A DNA stretch of 64,000 bases, taken from Vespula vulgaris. Its lineage: Eukaryota > Arthropoda > Insecta > Hymenoptera > Vespidae. Position 1 is the first letter of the stretch, and every line of letters begins with the position of its first letter. The notes under the pieces were generated by a model. The model ran no database searches and was not told the DNA's origin. It worked only from the letters and a program-made list of their open reading frames with translations. Below are positions 24,021-36,120 of this stretch, piece after piece. The position numbers and the translations under genes were made by a program. The stretch spans positions 4,799,001-4,863,000 of the forward strand of contig NC_066589.1 in NCBI RefSeq assembly GCF_905475345.1. The letters run 5' to 3'.

Positions 24021-27000
24021 CGACAAACAATCTCCGACATTTTTTATTTCTTTCGTTAAAAAAAAAAAAGAAACCCCTTTTCACATACTTTTTTTTAATT
24101 ATTTCCAGATCTTCATTATTAGTTCTTGTTTAATTCTATTATTTTTTAACGTCGAATTGTGCTGTGAGTTATTGACGAACCTTTTTCTTTTTACGTTTTT
24201 ATTATTTATTAATTCGGCGAAATTTATAAACGTCGATTTATATTTAAAAGTGAGGTCGATTCAGGTTAGAAAACGAAGGAGATGAGAAGGCATAGCTTAA
24301 AATTGAGTTTCTTCGTAGTTTAAATTAAAGTCGTCTCGTCTTATTGAATTCAGGATGAAGCAGCCCTTAAAAGTCCGAGGCAACGTTTTCCTCTCGGTTC
24401 TTTTTCTTCGTTTTTATTTTTCTTTCATTCATTCATATTCTTTTTCCTTCTATTTTTTCGTTCATATTTCCACAGCACAAAACTCTCTTCCCTTGGAAAG
24501 TGCTCGGAAAACGAGCGTATAGGATCGTTCACTCGCATAAATCAGAATAACGGCGACGATTACCAGAGGTCTGTAGTAAACGATTTCTCGACTTCTGGAA
24601 GCTTTTGGTTATAGTTGAAAGAATCTGAGAATGATACCAACGATCTCAATGGTTTCCCCTTTCTCGACATCCTTAAACAATTCCTGATGAGATTGCGAAA
24701 CTAATACCCTAAGGATAACATTTGTTACGGCTCGTTTGTTGAAAATTTTCTTTTGAAATTTCTTGGCCCGAATCTTTTCTAGGTCATGGATATTATTTCA
24801 TTCGAAAATCAGTTCAAATATCGTTTCTAATTTAACTTTTATATTTCACATACGACTTAATAACCGTGTGCGCGCTCGCAATTATATATTACGTTTATAT
24901 TAGGTACGTTACGAAATTTAATTAACTTTTTATTTTATAAATTAATTCGAAATAGTAGAGTAACATAGTGCAGTAATAGAAGTATATGATACAGTAGTTA
25001 TATATCAACTATAACATATATCGATATATACGTTAATATACCTAAATTATTTTATAATATAACGTATTAATATAAATTCAATGCGGATAAGAATAATTTT
25101 CTTATCAATCATAAAACACGAATAATTTTCCATTTCAAAATCACGATCGTATATCGTATGATCATTTACACGTACGTACATGTATATGTAGGTATGTATA
25201 TGTTGTCATATAAGGAATATGGACTACAGCAAATGCAGAATATATACTCGTGTCGATGATAACGACAATGTAGCGTTTTACGATATCGGTTCGCCATTAT
25301 TCCAACTACCTCAGCCACATCGTCGGTTAAACGGAATTGGCTATTGGTAGCGGTTACATACCTACATACGTGTAACTTATATACCTTAGTCGATGAAACG
25401 CTTCGGTAATATCGCTTATTATTTGCTTGATTGCGCCTCATGAGATCTCGTTACTTCCGATAAAGAGTTATTAGCTCTCGTTGAGTGGCTAAGAGAAAAA
25501 CGAACAGCACCGCTAATTGAAAGACGCAAGTCAACCGTTCTGATCCGAAAGTTCTTTGTCCTTAATCGGGATAAGCTTCGCCTTCATCCTGAGCATTTTA
25601 AAGAGAGTGTCTCTTGGTCTTCTTATTGTATGTAAAGAAGATTTAACAACAAATTTATAATAAATAGTGACATGATTTCCTCTTTTTCTTTTTTTTTTTT
25701 TTTACCTTCATTCGGACAAGTTTTGATAAACTTTTTTTATTTTTTTTTTCACACATAGGTAAGCTTCCCTTTGTTTTTTATATTTTTATGTCTCCTTTAG
25801 AACGATCAAATACATCAAATTCTATTTGTTTTAGATAACAAATGTTTTAAATAAGTCTATCAGTAATTTTTTAAGGCAAGGAAATGTATTTTATACAGAA
25901 TGCCATTTGCAAGATAGAGAAGTTATAACAATTCTTCCTTTTTTTTTTTCCAATGCATCTATCATGTTTTTTCACCTTCTTTTTTGTGCGTGAAAAAAAA
26001 AAAGAAAGAAAATAATGCATACGTTTGTTAAAATGCTCAAATACGATGTATATACATACATATTAAACAAAGAAAACAAAAAAGAAAAGAAAATTGCTCT
26101 TTCGTGGTTGGCGTATTAATCAATAATGATAGCACTTGGAGAAAATCGGAGTAAAAAAGAGAAGGCTACCGGTTACCGATTGAAATACTTGCAAAGTCTG
26201 TGCACCATCCAACCTCTGATAGACACTTTTACATGGTAAAGAGGAAGAAAGAGGAATAGAAAGAGATAAAAAGGGATAAAGAGAGATAGAGAAGAGTTAC
26301 GTAATTCCATCTATGAGCACTCACAAGCTTACAGGTATCCTTCAAAGCAAACTCGACAAGCTAATAATTAATGGTTCTCATGAACACGAGAAAAAAGCTT
26401 TAGTTTTTTCTTTCTCCATGACTATCTCATTTTCTTTCACGTATTTTACCGATGTATACATATTTTTACTTACTACAACATCAACTTGTGATATATTGTT
26501 GAAAAATTATCTTAGAAAAGCTAGATCAATTTGATGTATTCTTTCTCCCATACCCCCCTCCCCCTCTTTCTCTCTCTCCATAGATATTATCTTCGAAAAG
26601 TGGATTCATTAAATTGGAAGAAAACAGGAAGAATGAAAAATTTGAAACGAAGTATTTGTTCCAAGTTAGGATGCTTTTATAATACCTAAAGAAATGGAAA
26701 AGAAACTTTCCCGACGATATCTCTCGGAGTCTATAATTTTACTTGAAGAGAACTACTTGAGCAAGAGAGAGAATGAGAGAGGAAGTAGGCTCGGAAAGTC
26801 ATAATCCCGCAATGCGACATCTTTTTCTCGACTTGTCAAACTATATCACAGAGAACGATAACTCTTCGGGAATATATTTAATTCGAAAGAAGATGCAAAC
26901 GAAAAAGTTGTTGAGTTTATCGAATCAAATTATTTTTTTTTCTCCCTCGAACCATCGAGAAAGAAGAAAAGAAAAGAAAGGTATATTCATAAACGATAAC

Positions 27001-27865
27001 AACTTCCGAGTTAGTATTCAAAAAAATAAATGGTTTTAAATAAATATCATATAAACCAGAAGCTAAAACCAATAAACTTTTCTTTTTCATGTTTCAATAT
27101 GCGCTAAGTAGATGTTAAGTAATGTTAAACTGTTTGGATACAAAATACTTCTTCTTGATTACTTGGAAAAAAAATGAAAAAAAACAAAAAAGAAAAAGAA
27201 ACGAGAAGAAAGAAAAAAGGAAAAAAGAAATTAAAAAAAAAAAAAAAGAAGAGAGGGAAAAAGAAAAGAAAAGATACTTGCGTAAATAATATATCTTTGA
27301 ATTAATATTCGAAAGAAAGGTGATGTTAAGTAAATATCATGTAAGTTTTGATTTAAACACAATAAACTCTTTCTAAGTATTAACACATATATACGCATAC
27401 ACAAATGTTAAGTAATGTTAACCCGTCTACATCCATGATACAACAAAAACCATTCATTTTCATTTTTACCCTTCTTCTCCTTTATTTATCGCGTTTTACT
27501 TACTTAATTAATTAATTAATTAATTCGCAAATTTCATAAAAGAGAAATTAACGAATGAAAGCAGTCATCGTATAGCGTTACGTCTTTTCACTCTATTATT
27601 TTGTTATTAGATTGTTTGAAAACGTTGACGAAACGATTAGCTAACTATTGAGATCACTCCCGGCATTTTCAATGTGCAAACTTATCTTTGGACTTGGATT
27701 CGTTCCAAAAACTCCGATCGTCATCTACATTCTCTTCAATGAACATTGTCATAATTTTTGAAAGACACTAAACGTCTATTATTGTAGTATACACAAAATT
27801 ATCAATCAATATATTATAAAATGATTAAACGATTTAATAAATAGTACAAAGAATATTGTTTATAA

Positions 27866-28068
27866 GATATATGAAATATAGATAAAAATACTACATACTA
27901 TTGTATTAATAAATATTAATGTTATTATTTAAGACAGATTCGAGAAATAAATAAAAATATTGCGTAGTTTATTTTATTAATAAAAAATATTAATAGTAAT
28001 CGCGAGATAAATGGAAACATTATATAATACAATATAATATTAAATTACTAAATAATATTAATGTTTAG
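27866..28068. repeat. three tandem copies, period about 68 bp
   Basis: AT-rich units, each GA(A)ATA-AT-AAA-AT followed by TATTAATAA-TATTAAT, begin near 27866, 27935 and 28002. Confidence 0.5.
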
Positions 28069-28564
28069 AAAAAACTTTTAAGATATTTGAAAATAAGAGA
28101 TTAAAATATTTAAAGAAAAAAAAAATAAATAAATAAATAAAGATTAAGAGTAGGATCTTGTGGTTTATCTCGGAGATTACAACCCTTCGCAATTCGTTCG
28201 GTTAGTCGAACATCGATACTGGTTTCGATAACACTTTCAAAATCTACCCTATCCATTTGATTCTCGATTAGCTGACCACCCTACAATCAAATACTATAGC
28301 AACTTTATTCGACCATCTTTTTTTACTGATTTTATTAAGAACGAACAACACTCGAGATAAATTATTGAACTTTTTTTTCTACTTAACTATCTGTAATATA
28401 AAAGAAAGTTCGTGATTACTTTTCGGTCATCTTTATTTATTTAATTAATTATTGTTATTAAATATCTTAACGATCATCATCGATTCCTTCTCTTAACTCC
28501 AACTGAAACATGCATGTTCAACAAATAATATTGTCCTTTTGATTTCATCGAAAATTTTTGATCG

Positions 28565-28990
28565 AATTTGTTAATTGTACGATATTAATCTCGACTGAGT
28601 AACTGATTATAATTGCGAGTTAAAATGTTCGTTTTATCAATTAAGATAAAACTGGCCTTTTTAATATTTATAAGTATATAAAATAGAAGATATAAATAAA
28701 TACATTTTATTTATACATAAAAGATAATTCTAACTGTCTATACCTATTATATTTATATATTCGAGAAATTAAAAAAAGAATAATATATAAATAACTTCGA
28801 TTAATTGGTATCGTATTTTCATACAATTCATCATCGGTGTTACAATCAGTTGTAATTACGAGCTAAAATATTTGTTTTTCAATTGAAATAAATATTTTTT
28901 AATGTAGCTATATAAACAAGATTAAAAAAAGATGTAACAATTATTCGTACAATTAAATACATTTTTTTTTAACCATTATAACCACTTTTA
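28565..28990. repeat. diverged tandem duplication, about 231 bp
   Basis: The segments TTGTAATTACGAGCTAAAAT (from about 28849) and ATAATTGCGAGTTAAAAT (from about 28609) lie in collinear contexts. Both begin with TTAATTG and continue into TTTTTAATxT-TATA. Confidence 0.5.
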
Positions 28991-30111
28991 ATTGACAATC
29001 GATGATAAACCTGATAAATTAAAAAAAAGGAAATCTATCGGTAAATTCAGCGAATCATTTCAATCGAAATATCATAAGAATACTTTAAGAATATTTTAAA
29101 TAAATACATACATACATAGATACATATACAACGCAAACATCAATTTTTTGTTTTCATAAACTTAGCAAAAAAAAGTTGAAGAAAGAAGATTCATGCTCTA
29201 TTGTGACATCATGAAAAATGCATTCGATTTGCAAGTCCTGTTCGACACGCGAAAAGTGTTCAGCTGTCAACATGGATATCTCTACTACGTTTCGTAGAAT
29301 TCTTTTGGAAAGCAACAAGACATGGAGTGACATGTGCGATAAATGGTTACACGTTTTCAGTATCAGATGTCAATACGAAACTCCTCTTCTAGTTATTTTT
29401 TCTTCTTTTTTCTCCTCTTTTTAGTGTTTTTTTCTTTTTTCTTTTTTCTTTTTCAATCGAGATACTCGTAAGAAGTTCTAAGTTGTGATCACAGCTGAAA
29501 GATATCGAGTTTTCTTGCTAGAATAATAATAACAAGAAGAAGAAAAAGAAGAATTCTTAAGTCGGTCATTCCTAGGATTGGCATAATCCCAAATTGGTTG
29601 TTTCGTATCTCCCCAAAGCACACGATCGTAGCTATGTGCTTAAGTACGTAAATAAACGTTATCTAGTTTCTTTGGATGCAACTTAAGAAAACAAAGTGTT
29701 ATTTCGTTGATTTTACTAAATTAGAGAGAGGAAGAGAGAGGGGGGGAGAGAGAAAAAGAGAGAGAAAGAAATAGAAAGAAAGAGAATAAGCTGAGGTAGA
29801 TAGTATATCCAGTTCACTGATAACATTAATCAAGCCCATTCTAGCGATGGAAGAAACAAAGTTAGCAGTATCCGAAATGAACAATTCGAGTTCAATTCGA
29901 GCAACGTTGTATTACCAAGTAAAACAAGATGTAACTGAGTTCGGGGGAATGGTAGGTCTTTGTTGAGAAATTTCTATAGGACAAACAGAAGAAAACGGAT
30001 AACTATTGGAATGATTAATAGCGAAGTAACCGAGAAGTTCGTTGTAAAGCGAAATTATCTCGATTCTCACATATTCATGAGAAACATATTCTGTAAGTCC
30101 AAGACACACGC

Positions 30112-30149
<38 letters not shown>

Positions 30150-30886
30150 TGCTCTCCTGTTCAACTTGTCGAACGTGTTTAGCGTAGCAGGGATAGTCAA
30201 CAGCATTAAGTCGTATAGTCTGAGAGACTAAGTGCGCTCATGTTTGCGATACGTCTCGTTCATGCATTCGTCATGTATGTATGTTCGTCAACTGGAAACT
30301 TTGCGTTAATCCTAATCCTAAATCCTAATCCCTCTGTCTTGGTCGAACTAGGTAAATTCGACTCGTTTAGTTAGTTATCGATATTTCGATAATTTTAATG
30401 GACATTTATACGTCGAATTCGAACGATACGATCGTTCCTCGTTGGATAATTAAACATTTTATGATAGTAGTCTTAACGATAATAATAATTGGGCAAATTT
30501 GATATGTGAACTATTTTTATATATGTAAATATATACATAAACGAACTTAGGTATCGTGTTTATATACGCCTATATCACGGGATCAGATTTATGTAATCCC
30601 GGCAAAGGCAAGTGTATTTAGGATATTGGCCTGTGACCATACGAAGGCAGAGGTCTATCTATGGCTACTCACCGAAATTAATAATCAACTTTAGCAAGAG
30701 GATATTTAGCCTGAGTCACTAACGAAGTTCCTGTTTCTATCGTGTGTTTAATAATATCTTGGAGGATGGATGAATCATTATTAAGATTCGTAATGAACTA
30801 TTAGATTTAATAAACGGCATCTCTAAGGCAATAACTATGAGATTAGTTCTGTTATAATATATATGTATATATGTTATATTCTATCC

Positions 30887-31185
30887 ATCGAAAAACTAAT
30901 ATTTATTATAAAATATCTATCAATCACATTATTATTAAAATTTTGATAAAGCATTCGGTAAATTTCGAGTATTTCCACAATAATGAATGATATTTCGACG
31001 AATAATTAATATTTATTATTAAAGAATATCAATAATTATTGAAATTTTCATAAAGTATTTATTATTACGTCGAGTATTGGTAAATAATTAATAATTTTTA
31101 TCGTTCAATTAAAATACATTATAAATCATTAGTAAGAAATCACGATAAATTGTTTAATAAATTTCAAACGCGAGACAATAACCAT
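30887..31185. repeat. three tandem copies, period about 103 bp
   Basis: Each unit carries ATCGA/TTCGA, an AATATTTATTAT-like stretch, a TCAAT/TTGA segment, ATTTTxATAAAG and (T)TTCGAGTATT. Units start near 30887, 30991 and 31097. Confidence 0.55.
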
Positions 31186-31499
31186 ACGAACCATCGTGAA
31201 GCAATAACTTTGATAGTTCTTTTATTTTTTAAATAACAATTTTGATTATTATATTCGATGAATATAATTAACATAAATTTTTCTCTTCTTTAAAAAGAAG
31301 AAATTTTCTTGATCGAGGAGAATCTGCTTGCTTATTCAAGGAGGAAAGTAAGTCGATAGAATTCTCTTTACAGGATTCTCACGTTTTCAAGAATATTTTC
31401 AAAAATTATCTTAACTTTCTACCGAGGAGATTCTTTAACACGAAGTAAGTGCAGAACGTGGAAGGTTCTCGTGACCATATAGTCGCTGTTGCTGTCCGA

Positions 31500-31685
31500 G
31501 AAAAAAAGAGAAAAAGAGAGAGAGAGAGAGAAAGAGAGAGAAAATGAGAGAAAAAAGAGAAAGAGAGAGAAAGAGTGAGGAAAGTGATTTAATTCAATAC
31601 TATACTAGTAGGAGTAACTTTGGAACGTGCATCCGGTTCTTGTGTGTCCTGTAGCGAAGGATTGAGATTGGATGCTGGTTAGAAA

Positions 31686-31717
<32 letters not shown>

Positions 31718-31750
31718 AAAATAAAAAGAGAAAGAGAGAAAGAGTGAGAC
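31500..31750. repeat. purine tract with (GA)n and (AAAG)n
   Basis: GA-rich at 31500-31580 and AAAG units at 31687-31720. Confidence 0.9.
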
Positions 31751-31830
31751 AGAAAGAATAGGAGGACAAGGGGTAAACGTAAAGAACGAAGAAGGAAGGA
31801 TAAGAGTCGAGGCGAGCGAGAGCTTGTACC

Positions 31831-31862
31831 GGGGGTCGGTAGGGGGTAAAATGGGGTGGGGG
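31831..31862 (+). promoter_or_regulatory. G-quadruplex-forming motif
   Basis: Four G-runs of 5, 5, 4 and 5 separated by loops of 6, 6 and 1 bases fit the intramolecular quadruplex rule. It lies 75 bases from a full CRE in the same GC-rich islet. Confidence 0.5.
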
Positions 31863-31936
31863 TGCTGCTAGAGGGGTGGAACGTAAAGGAGGCAAGTAGG
31901 GGACGGCTTACGAGGCTGTGGCCCATTTTCACGCAG

Positions 31937-31944
31937 TGACGTCA
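31937..31944. promoter_or_regulatory. full CRE palindrome in a GC-rich islet
   Basis: TGACGTCA followed after three bases by a perfect 16-bp palindrome (31948-31963) and another CGTCA half-site. The GC-rich surroundings make a regulatory role more likely than for the other copies. Confidence 0.45.
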
Positions 31945-34767
31945 AACCGTATCCGAGGATACGTCACCGGAAAAGCGGTAAAACGCGTTAAATTTTACTC
32001 ACCGGTTTGCCGCTGAGTTTTCGATCCGTGAGGATCCAACTTCTTCTTTCTTATATCCCTCTTCTTCGATAACGTTAATAGTTCTCGTTAGGAACTGTCG
32101 AACGAGGTATTTTTAGATTACCGGAAAATGTTAGACAAGACATCGGGATCGGTTTTCTAATTTAGGTATATGTATCTAAGAATCTTTTCTGATATCAAAA
32201 TGAATTGGATGGTTTTAGGAATCCTAAGGACATCCTAAAAAGCTGACAGGAGGGGTTACCTATTCATTGATCTGTTTAGTGATACCTTTCGAATGTCCTC
32301 CACGCAATAACGTGTCGTTTGTGCTTATGTCTTATTCTGATTTTCTTTTTCTTTTCTTTCTCGTGGATTTGGATTCAACGTGTATGACACGTCCTCTTGA
32401 TTCCTGATACCAAGGATTACTCGACTTACTTCAGATTTATCCCGAGAAATCCACTTGGGTTAGGAAATTTGGTCTTCTTCTTTTTTTTTTCTTTTTCTTT
32501 CTTTCTTTTTTTTTTCTTAACGTCGAAAACGTGCCTTGTGAAATTATCAAATATACTTACTCGACTTATTCAGATCTATCAGTAAGTTTTTTTCTCCCTC
32601 GGTTATGGATGAGTTCGTTGAAATTTCTACCTGACCCTTTGGCCCAGTTCTTATTAGGATACTAGTCAATCGTTACTACTCACGTACGATGTTTGAACAT
32701 ATACGATGCAAGCATGCATGCACGTATATATGTATGTACATATGTAGGTATGTATGTGTACACGTTCGAATATCTCCTACGAAATTTATATCCAATCGAC
32801 TGAATCGAGAGTACTGCCCAGAAACGACATCAGTTGAAAGATTGAATCCCTTTTTCTCTTTCACATTCAAAGATTTATCGTTCCTATTGAAGAGATAGTC
32901 GAATTACCTTTACACCTGTATCGGACAGAGGGATGATGTTTCCCCATTATCTTCTAGATAAAGGTCAACACGAAAAATTTGTTTAGAATTCTACGAATTA
33001 TTCCCTCATCAAAACAAAATAAAAAAAAATAAAATAAAATAAGATAAGATAAAAAAAATTTTTTTAATAATAAAAAATAAAAATAAAAAAGAAAATGATT
33101 ACATAAAAATGATGTTTCTTTGTTATCTTATAAGTCTAGTAGGGATCCAACAGATCCACCATCTACTTCTCTTTCTCTCTCTTTCTTTTTCCTTATTATA
33201 ACACAAAGAAGCTTTATAATTCAGGTACATATAAGGGCTGGTCAAGCGAATTGAATGAAAACAAGAGAGACGATAGACGTATTGTACGTAGTCGGAAGAT
33301 GATGCTCGATGGTGTGATAAGGTAGCCGCATTGCGGCATACAACCACCATGCTTCGGGCAACGTAACGAACACGAACGGCGTCGGCAGTGGCGGCTGTAG
33401 AAACTTCCTCGACCTCTACGACCCCTACTACTCTCCCTTTTTCTACCCTTCTACTTCATTCGAAAGGGGATTGGCTCATACCACTTTCCTTCGACCAAGC
33501 GAAAAATGCCTAAATCGAGCAAACCATACATGTACGATCGATCGCACAAACGTATAAATTGATCAAATGATCATAATCATTTCAAGGAAAATAATTTATA
33601 TACGTTATGAAATATTATTATATCAGGATTTAAATATATATGTAGATATATATTATATCTTGAAATTAATTTCAATATTCGAGTATTACTTTGCATTTAC
33701 TAACCGGAAGATACTCCTCGAGTATAATGCAAAAACGGCTAAATTATTAATACAATTAATTATCACGATAAGCTTCGTTCTCGAGATCGAGTACGCTCGT
33801 TAAATGAGCAGATGAGTTGAAGACTGTGAACGATGCTACGTAAACCATTTAATGAACTTACGAATAACAACTCCGAGTGCTAACAAATCTTTAAATATGA
33901 GATGGAACCCAACTACTGCTAATGATATTTATTAATAGTAACTATGATAATAAATTTCATCGATATTTTCTTTTCTTTTTCGATGACATTTCTCCAAACT
34001 CTTTGATACATTAGACTTCGAACGATTAATAAATGTAATTAACATGCAACTCGTACAATTGAATACAGATCTAGTAATTCGATCGCCTTGATCTATGATG
34101 GATTGAATCTTAGAGTGAATCCTGCTTCCGAGAGAAGGAATAGGTTGGTAATATTGAGTTCAATTGGTTGGTGACAGGTCACGAGACGAAGGGAAAGATA
34201 GAGACAGAGAGATAGGGTAAGAGAGAGAGAGAGAGGGATAGGAAGATAGATAGACAGATGATGAGACGAAGATGAGAGAGACAGAGACAAAGGGGGAGGG
34301 AGAGGGGGGGAGAGAGAGAGAGAGATAGGCTGTTATCTCTCGTAATTAAACGGACTCGAGCTTTTGCCATCGATCGTCGCTCAACGAATTACATACGCAC
34401 AAGTGTATATATATATACACACATATACACTGTATATGTATATGTATATCACGGTACATAAATTTTCAAACGCTTAACAAATGTGATAATAAATGTACAA
34501 TTTATTCAAATTGCAGCAATTCGTTCATTTTATTCGACTGACCTTTTAACTGATTTATTAGACATTGTTTCGTCTTTTTTGAAAAATATAATTCGATGAA
34601 CTTTCATGGGATCCAATTAATTAATCTCTGTGAACGATATCGCATATGCATGATAGTATACCTATGTATACGGGTATAATCCATGTGACGATATATCGTC
34701 ACCTCTATCTGCTTCTCAATTTTACCAATTGTATATTTATGCGATTTCAAACATTCGAGCCTGACGA

Positions 34768-34775
34768 TGACGTCA
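34768..34775. promoter_or_regulatory. full CRE palindrome
   Basis: TGACGTCA next to a GACGATGACG sequence. No promoter or gene is visible beside it. Confidence 0.3.
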
Positions 34776-36000
34776 AAAAAAAAAGAAGAAGAAGAGAAAG
34801 AGAACCTCTTGGCAATGGGAATGAAAGATTCATGCGAAAAGTTGTCTAGCATTCTCCTATCTATAAGCCAACAGAGAAATAGAACTTTCGAGTAGTTATA
34901 TACATATGTACGTGCATATATACATGCATGCATATATATACATACGTATATACACATACATATCGTAGGTGGTCGGACACGTGAATTCTGTCGGTATCCT
35001 TCGACAATGGAATTGTTTCGAAGTTGTTTACATACTCACAACTGGAAACCCAGCGTACATGTAGATGATACATGGATACATATAAAGTATCACACAAACT
35101 GTCCTTATCATTTACGACACTTTAATAAAATTACTCGTTTTCTCTCTCATAACTATAAATTTTATATAAACGTATAGCCTATATAAAAAAAAAAGGGGGA
35201 AAGAAATAGAAAAAATTAATTTTCACAAACTACTATACCTGCATATAAAACACTTTACAACTTTGTCATAGACACTATAAACTCTTTCGATAAAAATCAC
35301 CTCACATATATACTTCGAACTTGATCCTATTTAACAAAACGTAACTATACGCAATGAAAATAGAATCTCTTCTACAAATGTATACAGTAGATACTATATA
35401 TCAATCTAGATACGTGTCTCATTGAAATAAAAAAAAAATAATAAATAAAAAAAGAAATAAAAAAAAAAAAGAGAATCCCATATAATACATAAGCGTACAG
35501 ATTACATGTATTTCGAAAGAGTCGAGTCAGGGACACGTGTGTACGATGCTTAAGGACGCTGAATGGGGACTGTATTTTCGCGTAAGAGAAGAGAAGGGAG
35601 GGGAAGAGAGAGAAAGAGAGACGCATTGCAAAGAGGGTGGGAGAAGCTGGCCTGGTTTCATTGAACCTGCAGCCACCCCTGTTACCGCGTAACACCCCAC
35701 CCCAACCCCCTTCTCTCTCTCTCTTTCTGTGTGTGTGTGTTGGCTACGTTCGTAGCAGCAGTGCGGTGCAGTGCTTCTGCTACTGCTGGTGCTGCTGCTG
35801 TTGCTGGTAGTCAACTTCCCCTTCCTCTCAGCTAACCACCCCTTCCTCCAATAGTCCCACCCCCCACTCTCTTCTCTTCTACTCTTCCCACCTCCACGAG
35901 AAACTTGCGAGCTGGCTCGAGCTCTCACACAGTGGCGCTTCCGACGAGAGTGGTACGAGGGGGTGTATAATCTCTTCCCCGGTTGGCGGCCGGGGGCAAG

Positions 36001-36120
36001 CTATGCATAGCCCGCGACGTCTATATATAGGTCGTCGTTTCTATAAATAGAACCACCGCCGCTACCCTTCACCTTCCACCCTTCGTCGCGTTGTTAGCCT
36101 CGCCGCGGCCAACCTGAGAG
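36001..36120 (+). promoter_or_regulatory. putative strong promoter with triple CTAT..ATAG array
   Basis: Three decamers, CTATGCATAG (36001-36010), CTATATATAG (36021-36030) and CTATAAATAG (36041-36050), are spaced exactly 20 bp apart. The last two fit the MEF2 consensus YTA(A/T)4TAR and also look like TATA boxes. They lie inside a GC-rich islet (about 35930-36120), and a transcript would be expected to start near 36070-36080 on the plus strand. No coding exon is seen downstream, so a first exon may be noncoding; a GTATGT donor-like sequence occurs at about 36413. The target gene would be outside the window. Confidence 0.45.

Larger units (their letters stand above)
20540..35900. other. gene-free stretch upstream of TASK
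   Basis: Holds tandem duplications, one foldback element and the GC-rich islets at 31.8-32.0 and 33.3-33.4 kb. No credible exon. It may include upstream promoters or introns of the TASK transcript. Confidence 0.45.

Noticed and set aside
25166..25441. 91-codon minus-strand frame
   Set aside because: No recognisable family, no splice partner, and its end is a TATA/GTAC repeat.
29218..29424. 68-codon plus-strand frame with several Cys
   Set aside because: Cys spacing fits no zinc-binding motif and the end is poly-Phe/Ser from T-rich sequence.
30308..30333. CCTAAT-like repeats resembling the insect telomere repeat
   Set aside because: Only three or four imperfect units of 6-7 bases, not the CCTAA pentamer array.
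35527..35928. Long minus-strand open frame (133 codons)
   Set aside because: It reads through CT-rich and C-rich low complexity just upstream of the 36-kb promoter-like islet, has no domain and lacks convincing splice sites.
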